In this document: in pieces, positions 41,724-53,463 of the stretch
Position numbering within the stretch: the first letter of the stretch is position 1
How the letters are laid out: the number at the start of each line of letters is the position of its first letter
Position numbers and translations under genes: made by a program
Notes under the pieces: generated by a model
What the model was told of the DNA's origin: nothing
What the model saw: only the letters and a program-made list of their open reading frames with translations
Databases searched by the model: none
Source of the DNA: Saussurea involucrata
Taxonomy: Eukaryota; Streptophyta; Magnoliopsida; Asterales; Asteraceae
Direction of reading: 5' to 3'
Length of the DNA stretch: 64,000 bases
NCBI GenBank assembly: GCA_033807775.1
Contig: JAWVWS010001017.1
Span: 1,054,001 to 1,118,000 of the forward strand

Positions 41724-43016
41724 AACTTAGCAATCTCGGTTCGATAAGACTCTCTTTCAGATTCGGGTAGTGTCTCGGGTTTGGTCTGTTTAAGCTTTTC
41801 GATAGAATCTAAAAGTACAATCCTTTCGGTTTCATAAATGACCTTGTCTCTCGCAATCGATTCTTCAAGTTTGAAAATGATGTTTTCCAAAATCAGAGGT
41901 GGAACATAACGTTTTAACTCTGATTTATCGTTAGAATCTACATCTGTTGTTGTCGGTACGGGAAGCGGAGTTTCAACCGTTTTGGCAAGCGAACAGATGT
42001 CGAAGTAATTATTGGGGAGATAAGGAATTTTGCTTTTTAAATACGACACATTAAGCGTTTCGTACACAAAAGGGATCTGTACATTCATGTTTTTCCTAGG
42101 TGGTGCATCATCTGATTTCGTGGTATTTTCGAATGTAGGATTATTAGTTTTAGGTTTTGCCTCTATTGGTGGTAGAGGTATGGTTGTTTGTCTTTTAAAA
42201 TCCTCAAACTCCTCATCTTCCGGAGATGCCTTAGTCCACTTAATCTTGTACTCGGGATATATCTTATCTAGGCCCATGAAATCGAATTCATAAAGAGTGG
42301 GGACCTTGGATAAGACTTTCTTTAGGTAGCACGGATTATCATATCCGAGTCCCCAAAGTGAGTTGTAATATTTGAATTCCTTAGGCTTGTTCAAGTGGAT
42401 GGTTTGTTCGGATTGACCAAGTTTGTAAAGTTTGGATTCAAGATCCTTAAGCTTGGTGGTCAACTTCTCATTTTCTTTTAAAACATTTTCTTGAACTAAG
42501 ACACTTTTAGAATACTCCTCCTGAGACTTCTCTAACTTTTGAGTATATTCTGATATTTGGGTCTCGAGGAGTTCAGCTCGTTTTGAAATTGCCGAGCACT
42601 CAGATTGATAGTTTTCTATCACACACCTGTCCTCAGCCTTTTCAATCGCTAGCTTGCCTATGGTATCATATTTGATCTTAGCCTCGGCTTCTAGTTTAGA
42701 GACGTGAGCGTCTTTGATCTTAACCTTATGTTTGAATGAATCTAAGGTACGCACCGTTTCATGCATTTGATTAATCAAGTTAGCCTTGGAGGAACCACAT
42801 ACCTAACACTCGTGCTTGTCTTTCTTCTTGTCGGAAGAGTCATCTTCGGAATCAGATTCTTACGGATTCAGGCCAGTGTAACATATATGCGCTTCCTCAT
42901 CTTCATTCTCGTCATCAGTCTTTAGGAGCCAATGATCGTCTTCCACTTGTAGCACTTTTCCCGCTTCCTTCTGCCTTGACAGGAGCATCTTGTTCTTGTA
43001 GTACTCAGCATTGCGT
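41724..43016 (-). pseudogene. Cop-1 gag middle part (coiled coil)
   Basis: Minus strand: KEAGKVLQVEDDHWLLKTDDENEDEE, a TAA at about 42859, Asp/Ser/Lys-rich residues, a TAG, then MINQMHETVRTLDSFKHK opening a long frame (42778-41727) with coiled-coil heptads (ISEYTQKLEKSQEEYSKS) and a conserved block LNKPKEFKYYNSLWGLGYDN. It runs into 37841 beyond Cop-3. Resembles the second half of a SIRE-like Gag. The same segment with the same stops recurs at 61801-63112. Confidence 0.82.
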
Positions 43017-43050
43017 TGTAACAACCCGGATTCCCAAACATACAACAAGT
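43017..43050 (+). repeat. 34-bp stub of an LTR-like sequence (Chr-1)
   Basis: TGTAACAACCCGGATTCCC and following bases are identical to the first 34 bases at 63113. It is cut by Cop-4. Confidence 0.7.
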
Positions 43051-43436
43051 AATTCGTCCCTCGTACCGTATCGATTGGACGTCTATCTAGAGGATACAAC
43101 AACCCGTTCAAGAATCGAACTCTCGAGCCTGACGAATCAAACTATGTTTCCTTCTTGAAGAACAATGAAGAACTTTGAGAGAATTTGAGAGAGTATGCGT
43201 TTTTGTATATTGTAATCTGTTACATATGCTTCCTATTTATAGAAGATCAACCGGTGCCAATGAAAAGTCACACCTTTTCATGAAAAGGTGGCGGTTGGTG
43301 GCGGTTGGTGTGAATGAAAAGTCACACCTTTTCATGAAAAGTCGCACCTTTTCATGAAAAGTCGCACCTTTTCATGAAAAGTCGCACCTTTTCATGAAAA
43401 GTCACATCTTTTCATATGTAACAGATTATCCCAACA
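43051..43436 (-). repeat. Cop-4 3' LTR
   Basis: Plus strand AATTCGTCCCTCGTACC to TTATCCCAACA. TATAAATAGG (minus) at 43232-43241. The element-end terminus is not the usual CA, so that boundary is set by comparison with the 5' LTR and may be off by a base or two. Confidence 0.87.
43261..43415. repeat. Tandem 20-bp self-complementary repeats in the Cop-4 LTR
   Basis: Six units of the type ATGAAAAGTCGCACCTTTTC(AT); each has complementary arms ATGAAAAG and CTTTTCAT, so each unit can fold. A ggcggttggt duplication interrupts the array after unit one. The array lies just upstream of the TATA box. Confidence 0.92.
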
Positions 43437-44031
43437 ATACCCCACATTTTCTATTCAAACTCTAATAATACCCCACATTTGAATAGAAAATAAGATATTC
43501 TCAAAGTATTTATTGTTCTTATTCAGGAAATAAACATGAAATGCATCAGAAAAGGTGTCTAGGTGACTTGAACCGTTCTTAGTGAGTATTCATCGGACCT
43601 ACTTTGTGGGTAGTGACGAAGAGTCTTGAACTAACCACGTTTTGTAGTAATTCTAGTCAATGAATATCACACAAATCATGTTTATGCATAGTTGACTCTT
43701 ACCGTTGTGTTCATTTCGGTCGTGAACAATCCTTCTTCATGAGAATTTTAGAAGACATAGCCATCTCCGTCCTCAAAGATGCGACCCCACATCAATCTCA
43801 TATAGGTAATATTGATCAAGAACATTCTGTAGTGTTCCACCAATAAGCTATCAGTATTATTAAGAATAAGAATTCAACCCTTAAATCATTAACAGAAAAC
43901 AAAGGAAAAACATCATAGGAATAGGCATACCTTTGTTTAATTGCTTCTTGAGTTGTCCCCGACTAGTTTGCCTATTGAACCTAGACCATGGGATCTCCAA
44001 TTTCGCTAGGTTAGGTTGCCGCCGAGGAAAC
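43437..44031 (-). other. Cop-4 3' untranslated region with duplicated polypurine tract
   Basis: AAATGTGGGGTAT (minus) adjoins the LTR and a second copy lies about 30 bp further in (43468-43480). The remainder shows no coding potential. Confidence 0.7.
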
Positions 44032-47000
44032 TCATTGTGTTGGCTTTAAGCCCATTCCCCTCGATGTGAAGGATACATGCTCTCTACTTGGGCCCTTTGT
44101 CAAAGGATCGGCAATGTTCTCCTTTGACTTTACATAGTCAATGGAAATGATTCCATTTTTCAGCAAGTACTTTATAGTGTTGTGGCGCCTTCGTATGTGT
44201 CGGGACTTTCCATTGTAGATCTGATTCTTCGTTCTTGTGAGAGCGGCCATACTATCACAATGGATACCAATAGCAGTCACCGGTTTTGGCCACAACGGGA
44301 TACCCTCTAGGAAGCTTTTTAGCCATTCGGCTTCTTCAGCGGCTTTATCTAATGCGACAAATTCTACTTCCATAGTTGATCTGGTATTCACAGTTTGTTT
44401 GGAAGATTTCCAAGATATCGCTGCTCCACCAAGTGTGAATACATATCTACTTGTGGACTTACTCTCCGAATGGTTGGATATCTAATTAGCATCACAATAC
44501 CTTTCTAGAACGGGAGGGTATTTTGTATAATGTAACCCATAACCCATTGTGTATTTCAAATATCGAAGCACCCTTACTAGTGCATACCAATGGTCTTTTC
44601 CCGGGTTATGTGAGTACCGACTAAGTCTTCTCATACAATACGCTATATCCGGTCGTGTACAGTTCATGATATACATCAAGCTTCCAAGAACTTGAGTGTA
44701 TTCCAACTGAGCAACACTATCTCCTAGATTCTTCTTCAATTGACTTGAAGGATCGAATGGAGTCACAACCGGTTTGTCATCATAATGACCAAACTTTCGC
44801 AACACCTTCTCAACATAGTGAGATTGGGTAAGGATGTAACCATTTGGATCCTTTTTAATCTTTATACCAAGGATAACATCAACAACTCCCGTATCTTTCA
44901 TATCAAATGCGGAGTTTAACATCTTCTTGGTTTGGTTTATTACATCCAAGTTTGATCCCATGATGAGCATATCATCAACATACAAACATAAACATCTTTG
45001 TATTGTTTCACATCAACACACTTATCACATCCATTTATGTGATAACCATTTGACAACATAGTGTTTTCAAACTTCTCATGCCACTGTTTTGGCACTTGTT
45101 TAAGTCCATAAAGAGACTTAATCAACTTACAGACTTTGTTCTCTTGGCCTTTTACAACAAAACCTTCCGGTTGTTTCATATATATCTCTTCTTCTAATTC
45201 ACCATTCAAGAACGCGGTTTTCACATCCATTTGATGTATCTCTAAGTTATGTATAGCCACTATCGCAATAAACATCCGTATAGACGTGATCCTAGTAACC
45301 GATGAATAGGTGTCGAAGAAGTCTTGACCTTCCTTTTGTCGATACCCCTTGGCAACTAGTCGAGCTTTGTACTTCTCTATAGTGCCATCGGGTCTCAATT
45401 TCCGCTTGAAGATCCATTTATGACCAATTACCTTGTGACCCGGTGGTAAATCTACCAATCTTCATGTGTTATTTTGAACAATGGAGTCTACTCACCTTGA
45501 ATAGCCTCTTTCCAATAAGGTGCCTCCGATTTGTCCATGGCGGCTTTATAGGATTGAGGTTCTTCATCGACAACAAATGTCATGAAGTCGGGTCCAAAGT
45601 CTTTAGCAATCTTTCCCCTTTTACTTCTTCTAGGCTCTAGGTTTTCTTCTTGAGCCTTTGATGTACCTTCTTCATTTGGTTTCTCAACACTATCGGTGTT
45701 CTCTACTTCACATACTCTCTTCCTTGGATTAGAGATTTCTTTCCCTTTATCCTTGTAAGGAAATATGTGTTCAAAGAATTCAGCCTCAATTGATTCCATA
45801 ATTGTGTTGTTGTGGATATCTTCATTGTTTGACTTATAGACCAGAAATCTATAAGCAGCACTATTACTTGCCGGACCAAGATATACACAATCAATGGTCT
45901 TCGGTCCAAGTTTTGTCCTTTTGGGTAAAGGTACTTGAACCTTTGCAAGGCAACCCCACACTTTCATCCTTTTGTAGGAAGGAAGTTTTCCTTTCCATAG
46001 TTCATAAGGAGATTTATCGCTCTTTTTATGAGGAATTCTATTAAGTATCATATTTGCAGTTAAGCATGCTTCACCCCACAAACAATGTGGTGCTCCCGAA
46101 GTAATCAACATTGAATTGATCATGTTTTTCAATGTTCTATTTTTCCTTTCGGCTACTCCATTTTGTTGTGGAGTATAGGGAGCCGTGGTTTGGTGAACTA
46201 TGCCATGATGAGAACAAAATTCTGCAAAGTCCTTAGACTCGTATTCTCCTCCTCTATCGGATCTCAGAATTTTTATTCTTTTGTCAAGTTGGTTTTCAAC
46301 TTCAGCCTTGTATGTCTTAAACATATTCAAAGCTTCATCTTTGGTATGTATTAGGTATACATAACAATATTTACTGCAATCATCAATAAATGATACATAA
46401 TAGTTCTTTCCTCCACGTGTGGGTGTGGCTTTGTAATCACATAAATCGTTGTGGATAAGTCCAAGTACTTGATTAGACTTTTCAACAAATTTATGTGGAT
46501 GGCTTGAGTATTTAGACTCAACACATACCTCACATTTTGTCTTGTTATCCATGGAACACTTGGGTAATAACCCAAGTCTTGTCATCCTTTGTAAGGATCG
46601 GAAGTTTACATGTCCTAGACAGGAATGCCATAAGGAAGAAGAGTCAAGCATGTACATAGAAGCACAGCTGGAGCCTGCGGTTTTATTGCTATTTACAACA
46701 TTTACAATATTTACATCATCATTGTTCATCACACTAAGTTTGAAGAGCCCCTCATTTAGGTAGCCCTTTCCAACATACATCCCACCCTTAGAAATCACAA
46801 ATTTATCAGATTCAAACACCATCTTGAATCCTTTGTTACTAAGTGTGGGTCCAGAAATCAAGTTCTTTGTAATAGTCGGTACATGCAAGACATTGGTGAG
46901 CACAAGTTCCTTTCCCGATGTAAGCTTGAGAATCACCTTCCCCTTCCCTTCAACTTTTTCGGTCGTGGCATTACCCATATACATGGGTTCTTCATCATCA

Positions 47001-48049
47001 ACTTTTTGGTATGTAGCAAACATGTTCTTGGAGTTACAAATATGTTTGGTGGCACCGGTATCAATCCACCAATCGGTCACATTTGTAACCATAAAAGCCT
47101 CAATTACTCCAACGAATTGATTTGGAGCATTGACCACGTTGGCTTGATGGGGGTTTCCACCGGCACCTCCTCCTCCGGGACCACCATGGTCTCTTCTATG
47201 GCGGCAATCCTTCACTCGATGCCCCGACTTTCCGCATACCCAACAACTCATCACACGCTTTTTGAAAGGCCTTCGTTGTACGGATAGTGGGTTTGAAGCA
47301 TTGGGATGATGCTTGAAACCCGTCGCCTTTCCCTTTCCTTTTTGGAACTTTGAATTTGATGAGTTTCCGGTAACCATGTTTACATTTGGTTCCAACAAGA
47401 TTGCATCCGCCTTCTCGTTCATCCGGTTGTCCTCCTCCACCCGCAATTTGAGTATCAATTGCTCAAAACTCATATCCTCGGACAAATGTTTAAGATAGAG
47501 TTTAAAATTTTTCCAGGATGGAGGCAACTTATCAATTAATGAACCAATAACAAAGTTAGAGTTGATGCCCATACCTTCGACTTCCAATTCATGGACCAAG
47601 ATTTGCATTTCTTCTACTTGTTTCACGACCGGTTTGGAATCCGTCATCTTAAAGTTCAGGAATTTGCCCACGATAAATCGTTTGGAACAAGCGACTTCCG
47701 TTTTGTACTTTGATTCCAATGACTCCCAAATTTCTCTTGCCGTATTGAAGGATGAATAAATGTCATAAAGACCATCATCCAAACCATTAAGGATAAAATT
47801 CCGGCAATTGTATTCGTTTGCGTTCCAAATATCCAAGGATCGTTGGAACATAGCCAATTCAATTTGGGATGGGGCGTTTTCTCCCTCTCCAACTGGTGGT
47901 GTCGGTGCTTGATCGGTAAGCACGTTAGACACTTTCAACGTCGTCAAGTAAAAGAGCATCTTTTGTTGCCATCTTATAAAATCGGAACCCTTAAATTTTT
48001 CGGGTTTCCCCACATTCGATTTCAACAAGGAAGAGTTTTCCATCGTCAA
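44032..48049 (-). pseudogene. gag-pol: Cop-4 gag-pol polyprotein
   Basis: One copia polyprotein. Gag from 48049 (MTMENSSLLKSN) with KFKGSDFIRWQQKMLFYL; zinc knuckle CWVCGKSGHRVKDC; protease WWIDTGATKHIC; GAG-pre-integrase LWHSCLGHVNF; integrase with RSDRGGEY and TPQQNGVAERKNRT, catalytic Glu intact; RT with HKWIFKRKLRPDGT and MDVKTAFLNGELEEEIY; RNase H up to SRGMGLKPTQ. The first 853 codons are open to 45488. Then come a frame break before RT (45488-45458), a lesion in the active site (YVCMLMI near 44985 where YVDDM is expected) and a stop at 44482 inside RNase H, with a further shift to 44391. It is therefore inactive. Lineage within copia not assigned. Confidence 0.93.
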
Positions 48050-48149
48050 CGGAATTTCTGTCTAAGATTGTTAGACCTTATATACACGAATTGAAATTCG
48101 TAACACACAATATTTAATCAGATGGAAAACTGAATTTATTTATATATAT
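48050..48149 (-). other. Cop-4 leader, gag-proximal part
   Basis: AT-rich leader upstream of the gag ATG. Bases 48145-48149 (TATAT) are the left Cop-5 target duplication; the leader resumes at 61147. Confidence 0.75.
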
Positions 48150-49113
48150 TGTTGGTCCCGAAGGCCTATACAAGTTTGTAGAAGGGGGGGTTGAATACAA
48201 ACACACAGATTTTACTTTTCTAAATTTGTTATTGATAAATCATTAACAATTTACAGCTTGTTGCGGAAACAAGATTAAGGATAAACCTAAATCTAAACAA
48301 GTTGGAACACTAAGGTTTCTTGCACTAAGAGAGATAAGGAAATTACTAATAATAACCTATCTTGAGATAAGAGATTGAACTTGTCCAGAGTTAGCAAGTT
48401 ACTTCAAATGAAGTGAGTTCATCTCTTTATATGCTGCATGCATTTAATGCAAGTCAGTATATACTTTACACGTGTCATCAGCTGGTTGGTTGCATGTCAT
48501 TGACCTTTGTTGACAACCTTAGTAGCCGTATGGATGAACAGTGTAGTATCAGAGTGGTAGTACGATTTCAGATTTTCGGAGGTTCTTTTCTGACATTTCG
48601 TACGGAGTCGTGCAAGGGTGGATAAGACAAAAGTATTTTGTACGGAGGACTTCATGATCAGCTTTTCGTTGATTCAGCGATTATCATTTTCTATTCAGCG
48701 AATGATAAAGTTCAGCGATAGCTGAAGTCTTGTACTTGATACTTCACGTTGAGTGGACAAATCTGAGTCTTCGCTGATCCGCATCAGTTCATTAGGAGAC
48801 TTGTCGCTGGTTCTTGAGCTTGATCTTCGACTTCAGCGTAGAACCTTTGTTGACGTGAAACTTGTCTTCAGGGATCATAAGTAAACAACTAACTTATCAG
48901 CGATCATCATAATGACTGAACAGACTCAGAGCATTAATGGTGAACAGTTTCGCTGAATGTTTAACTTAAAGAGCGAGAGTTCCTATCAGCGGTACTGGAA
49001 GATCTTAGTACTTATCAGCGATAGTGAAACTCTGATACATATTGTTTACTTACAATTTTTACTAAGTTTTTAAGAGAGGGTCATTATCAAATCACTGAGG
49101 GTTTGGATCAACA
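48150..49113 (-). repeat. Cop-5 3' LTR
   Basis: TGTTGGTCCCGAAGGCC to GTTTGGATCAACA on the plus strand. Many 'tcagcga' words; TATAAAG (minus) near 48425-48431. Confidence 0.96.
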
Positions 49114-49128
49114 ATCTCCCCCTATTTG
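49114..49128 (-). other. Cop-5 polypurine tract
   Basis: CAAATAGGGGGAGATT on the minus strand directly before the 3' LTR. From 49129 to 49384 is AT-rich untranslated sequence without features. Confidence 0.85.
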
Positions 49129-49384
49129 ATTATGACATAGCAACAGAGAAAATTGCTATTTAATGAAAAACATAAGGATAAAAAGAACTCATAAAATATT
49201 TGTCCCTTTTACTGTTTTCTGGGATCTATTCAGTACTGATGGAGTAAAGTACATTCGCTGAAATCTTTCTTTAAAACTTTGAATCACGATACAAAGAAAA
49301 ATGAAAAGATTGTAAGTACGAGCGAAATAAATTACAAGTACAGAAGAATAACTGATACAATAGAGAAAAGGCGATCATATCAGC

Positions 49385-50542
49385 TTATAAAGGTTCTTCC
49401 TTAATGAGAAGTTCATCAAGGGTCTTTTCAGTGGGGATCATCCAGTCAGGAACCGTTACACCTCGCTTTCTTTTGTTCAGCACTTCTTCAAAAATTAAAG
49501 GTTTTAGGTGTCGTGCCTGAATGTCTTTTCTGAAGTCACACCAGTAGATGGGATCTCTGAGCTGTTCGATTGGAGTGATTAGAAGCTCAGCGATCCGTTG
49601 AAAACATTTACGTCCGTCATAGTCGAGAAAGAATATTCCATAAGGATTACTGATGACTTTACCAGGGACGAAAAGTTCACATGGTGGCAAAGAAATGTCA
49701 AGGGCAGATAGATCAGGGTCAGGACCAAGTACTTCAGCGCGAGAGAAACCAATTCCAGTTTCATTTCGTATGACAGGACCTGAGTTTGAATCTTCACGTT
49801 TCTTCTTTGGAGAGGCCCTTTTTCTTTTCAGCTTAAGATCAGGAAGAGGAGGAATGTCCACACAAGAAGATATCAAATCGATCTGTCTGTTTATCAGCTT
49901 TTCGAAATGATCCTTGTACTTAGATTGTGATTTTTGGATAGCTAACCTCATCTCCAGACATTCAGAGAGACCATACCTTTTTACCGTGTCAGCGCGAATG
50001 GTTTCAGATTGGCCATCTTCTCTGAAAAGTTTGATGTCAACAATAGGTACTCCGATAGAGGTTCTTCCAGAGATGAATACCTTGTTGATCTTCGTTGGAC
50101 GATATCTGAAGTGTATTTTCTCTTTACACCAAATCAGGGTGGTCTGAGAAACTTCAGTTTTCTTTTCCACGATCTTCTGGGATTCTTCCCAAAGCTTTCG
50201 TTGAACTTGAATGGGAACACGTTTCAGCTTGGGGTCTTTGACAGATTCTTGAGTAAGCTTGATGGCGTATTCTCTGTCTTTTTCTTCAGCTTCCTTTCTT
50301 TCAGCGATGAGGCGTTCAGCTCTGAGGTGTTCCTTGTATTCAGCTTTTGAAATTCTGAACTTTGGAGGAGCTGAAGGCAGTCGATCACGCCTTAGAATGA
50401 TTCGCTGATCCTCGAATCGCTTTATTATTTCCTCTCTTTTCTTCTGTTCTTCTTCTCTTAGCTTTTGAGGAGCTAAGGAAGGTATGTGTCTGTGTGAGAG
50501 AGTCTGTTCTTCAGGTTCATCAGTCTCAGAGATCAAATCCAA
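49385..50542 (-). pseudogene. Cop-5 env-position gene, C-terminal ORF
   Basis: 385 codons from MDLISETDEPEEQTLSHRH to LLIKEEPL. N-terminal half is Glu/Arg/Lys-rich and helical (LREEEQKKREEIIKRFEDQ, RAERLIAERKEAEEKDREY). Further on is VFISGRTSIGVPIVDIKLF and a C-terminal globular part (NPYGIFFLDYDGRKCFQRIAEL, DPIYWCDFRKDIQARHLKP). No signal peptide or membrane segment is visible. It is in a different frame from the 619-codon ORF upstream; the two are probably one gene separated by a frameshift or intron between 50877 and 50542. Function unknown. Confidence 0.65.
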
Positions 50543-50876
50543 GACTGGGATTATTTCTTCAGTGGCAGCTGGTATTATTTGTGAAGTCGTAGTTGTGGAG
50601 CCTTCAGCGATATCCTCAAACAGGGGAGAGGACTAGCTGAAACACAGCGATCTTACGAGTAAGAACTTGGGAAGAATCAGATAGAGAGAACTGGTTCAAG
50701 TGTATAGGCTTGGGTAAAGGAACTGATAGTGTATGATAGAGGAGGGATGGAGTAAGAGATGTTTAGTGTACCTGATAAACCGGCTTTTCAAGCAAGATCA
50801 TCAGATTTTCATCTTCAGCGACGCTTTTGCCTTTGCCTTTCTCAGCTCCAGAGGCTGAGGACTTTGTCTTCGTCCG

Positions 50877-53463
50877 CTACCCTGAAGGTTCATTTATCGA
50901 GATTCCCTTAAGAGCTTTGATCTTCGGAGCAGGTTTGACGATAAAGAAGTCATCGTCATCTTCGTCATCGTCATCATTCTTTGGAGAAGAAGATGGTTCA
51001 TCATCAGGGATGTCGGCGGCTTCATCATCTTCTGCTTCGGATTCTTCAGCGTCTTCTTCGAGTTGCTCCCCCTCAGATACAGAGGCGAGCTTCTCGGTTA
51101 CCTCAGGGTTTTCATCTCCCTGAGGTCCAGCGGTTGCTTCAGCTTCAATAGTCTTCTCACCCTCTTCAGTGAAGGTGAGGTCTTCGTTCTTCTCTCCCCT
51201 GATAGATTCATCATGGGAAAGGTCTTCAGCGCTCTTGGAAGTGTTTTCAGCGCTCTTCTCCCCCTCTTTTTCATGATGACTGGGGGAGGAATGGGTAGAT
51301 TCAGCAGCGTTGGTAGGTTCTCTGTCTTCTTGGCCAGAGAGACCTACACAAGCTTCAATCTTTGCTAATCTGTCTTCAAGGCCAGAAATAGCAGGATTGA
51401 TCTTCCCGAGCTCAATGCGATCTGTCGCTGTAAAATGTTCAGGTTCAGGGACAGGGGCAGGAGCAGGAGTATTTACCTTGTGCAGCAGTTGTTCGATCAT
51501 AGTCTTCATCGAACCAACGTCAGTCTTTACAGAGCTTAAGTCAGTCGTCAGAGTGTTGACATTTGTCTTCACAGCAGACATATCTCCCTCTAGTGTTCCA
51601 ACCGATGTCTTCAGCGTTGTAAATTCGCTGGACATGGACGAAACTGAGCTTTTGAGAGAAGTGTAGTCTGTGTATATATCAGCGAGCACCTTGGCGAAGT
51701 CGCTGAGAGTTTTATCAAGTTGCTTCATGTCATCTGTGGAAGCCTTTTTCTCCACCACCATTGTCAGCTTGTTCAGATTATCTCCAGCGTTTGTTACAGC
51801 TGAAGAGTTATTGGAGAGAGTAGTGGTGAGACCTGTCAGCTTTGTTTCCACGGACTTCAGAGAGGCGTTGATATCTCCCAAATTAGGACCTGTAACATAT
51901 AAAAACTTGTGAACAGAGGAAAGCTCAGAAGTTTGGGGTTTAGTCACAGTGTTTATGGGTTGTTGATTACCTGCAGGAGGATTTGTGAAATCATCGAAAT
52001 CACGAGTTCCTGAAAAAAGTTCCATGTCATCTTCAAAAGTACCCATGGATTGGTCTGCAGGTCCTGTCTTCATCATTTCTGGATTATCAGCTTTAGCTTC
52101 CGTAGAAATGATGGCATCTCTAGTGATAACTGGAGGAGAGACCAAATGAGTGGAGGGAGAAGCGAAGGATAAGATTGGAGGTTGGGTTCTGAGTTCAGCG
52201 TTGGAATCGCTGAGAAACACTTCATCAGTCTTTTGAGAGACTGAGGGAGGTTGGGAAGTTTCCAAGTCTGTAATCTCAACGTTTGGAAACGCTGAGATTG
52301 GGATTGAAGGGATGGCTTGTTCAGGTGTGGCAGAGCGTACCACTGAACGTTCCTTCAGCTCTGCAGAAAGAGCTGAGGAGTCTTCAGCATGAGATTGCTG
52401 GGGTTGCTCCTTTGTTTTCTTGATCCTTTTAGAATCAAGTGGGGTGTGAGAGTGTTTCCTTTTAAGAGGAATGGAAGTAGCAACTGGGGTATCAGCGGTG
52501 GGTTTGTCCGCTGAAGGAGCTGCAGAAGTAGAAGAAGTATGAGGGTTAAGAAGAGTTAAGAGTGTAGAAAGACGTACCTCATTTACGGTTTGTTTAAAGT
52601 CGAGTATCTTTGGACCGACCTGAGAAAGTTTCAGGTCACCATTAGTTGGGTAGGTTTCCTTCAGGCCACATTGGAAGATGGCGCTGATGAAACGTGGGTA
52701 AGGAACCCATGGTGGTCTGTCAGCGACGGTGTCCACTCATAGAACCAGGTCATCATAGATGATCGATGCCCAGTCTATGTTGAGACCTTTCAGCAGTGCA
52801 TAACCCATTGCTTGGTGAGGTTTAACGGCTTGGTCGGAGGAGCCACTCTTTGCATTCATGCAGCTTATCAGATAAGCGAAGATGAAATTCATCTCGCTGG
52901 GCATTTTCGATTTCTTGATGATCGTCAGCTTCTTCTCGGGCTTCATGTCTCTGCCTATTTCCTATACATAGCCCATTGCATCGAAGAATGGAATGATAGC
53001 TTCCCTCTCTGAATTTTTCTTGGGGTCAGGGAGGGGAACAAAAGGTTTTTCCTTGGTAGCGATGGGAAGGCTGAGAGCTTTGCGAATAATGGTTGGGGTG
53101 ATCTTTATGGTGCCATATTCGATATCGCAGAGGATGCAATATATTATTTTGGAGGGGTCTTTGGCTGAAGGTAATTGAGTGTGTCTCGCTGAGTACCAGA
53201 ATTGTGAGAGCAAAAGCTGATGTGCAGGAGGTGTTATGGTCAGGGCTGTGGAGATGCAACAATTCTTCAGAAATTTCACAGCATCATCTAGATGTGTGAC
53301 TTGCTTTCAAGGAGGAAACTCGAGAAGCGCAGAGAGGTTGTTCACCTTAGTCCAATCCAGTTTGTCAAGTTCAAACTTGACTTGTGGAGCCTTGAGGATT
53401 TCCACTTCCTTAGAGTCAGCGGAGATGTTCTCAGCGGTAGCAGGAATGTCAGACGAGGTCATT
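50877..53463 (-). pseudogene. Cop-5 env-position gene, N-terminal and central part
   Basis: Apparent start MTSSDIPATAENIS at 53463. In-frame stops near 53310, 52960 and 52737 divide it. The N-terminal part contains YCILCDIEYGTIKITP and PSEMNFIFAYLISCM. The open frame 52736-50877 (619 codons) has a Pro/Ser/Thr-rich stretch, a long regular Leu/Val/Ser/Thr heptad region (SSMSSEFTTLKTSVGTLEG, LTTDLSSVKTDVGSMK) typical of a trimer-type coiled coil, and a strongly acidic C-terminus. It sits in the place called env-like in SIRE elements, but I see no hydrophobic fusion or anchor segment. A stop follows PSG at 50877. Confidence 0.7.

Noticed and set aside
37395..43111. Cop-1 coiled-coil frames as a possible host gene
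   Set aside because: They join, once insertions are removed, to a copia protease motif and the following pol region, so they are retrotransposon gag.
46824..47287. Plus-strand frames opposite Cop-4 gag
   Set aside because: Shadows of the well-supported gag-pol on the minus strand, without conserved motifs.
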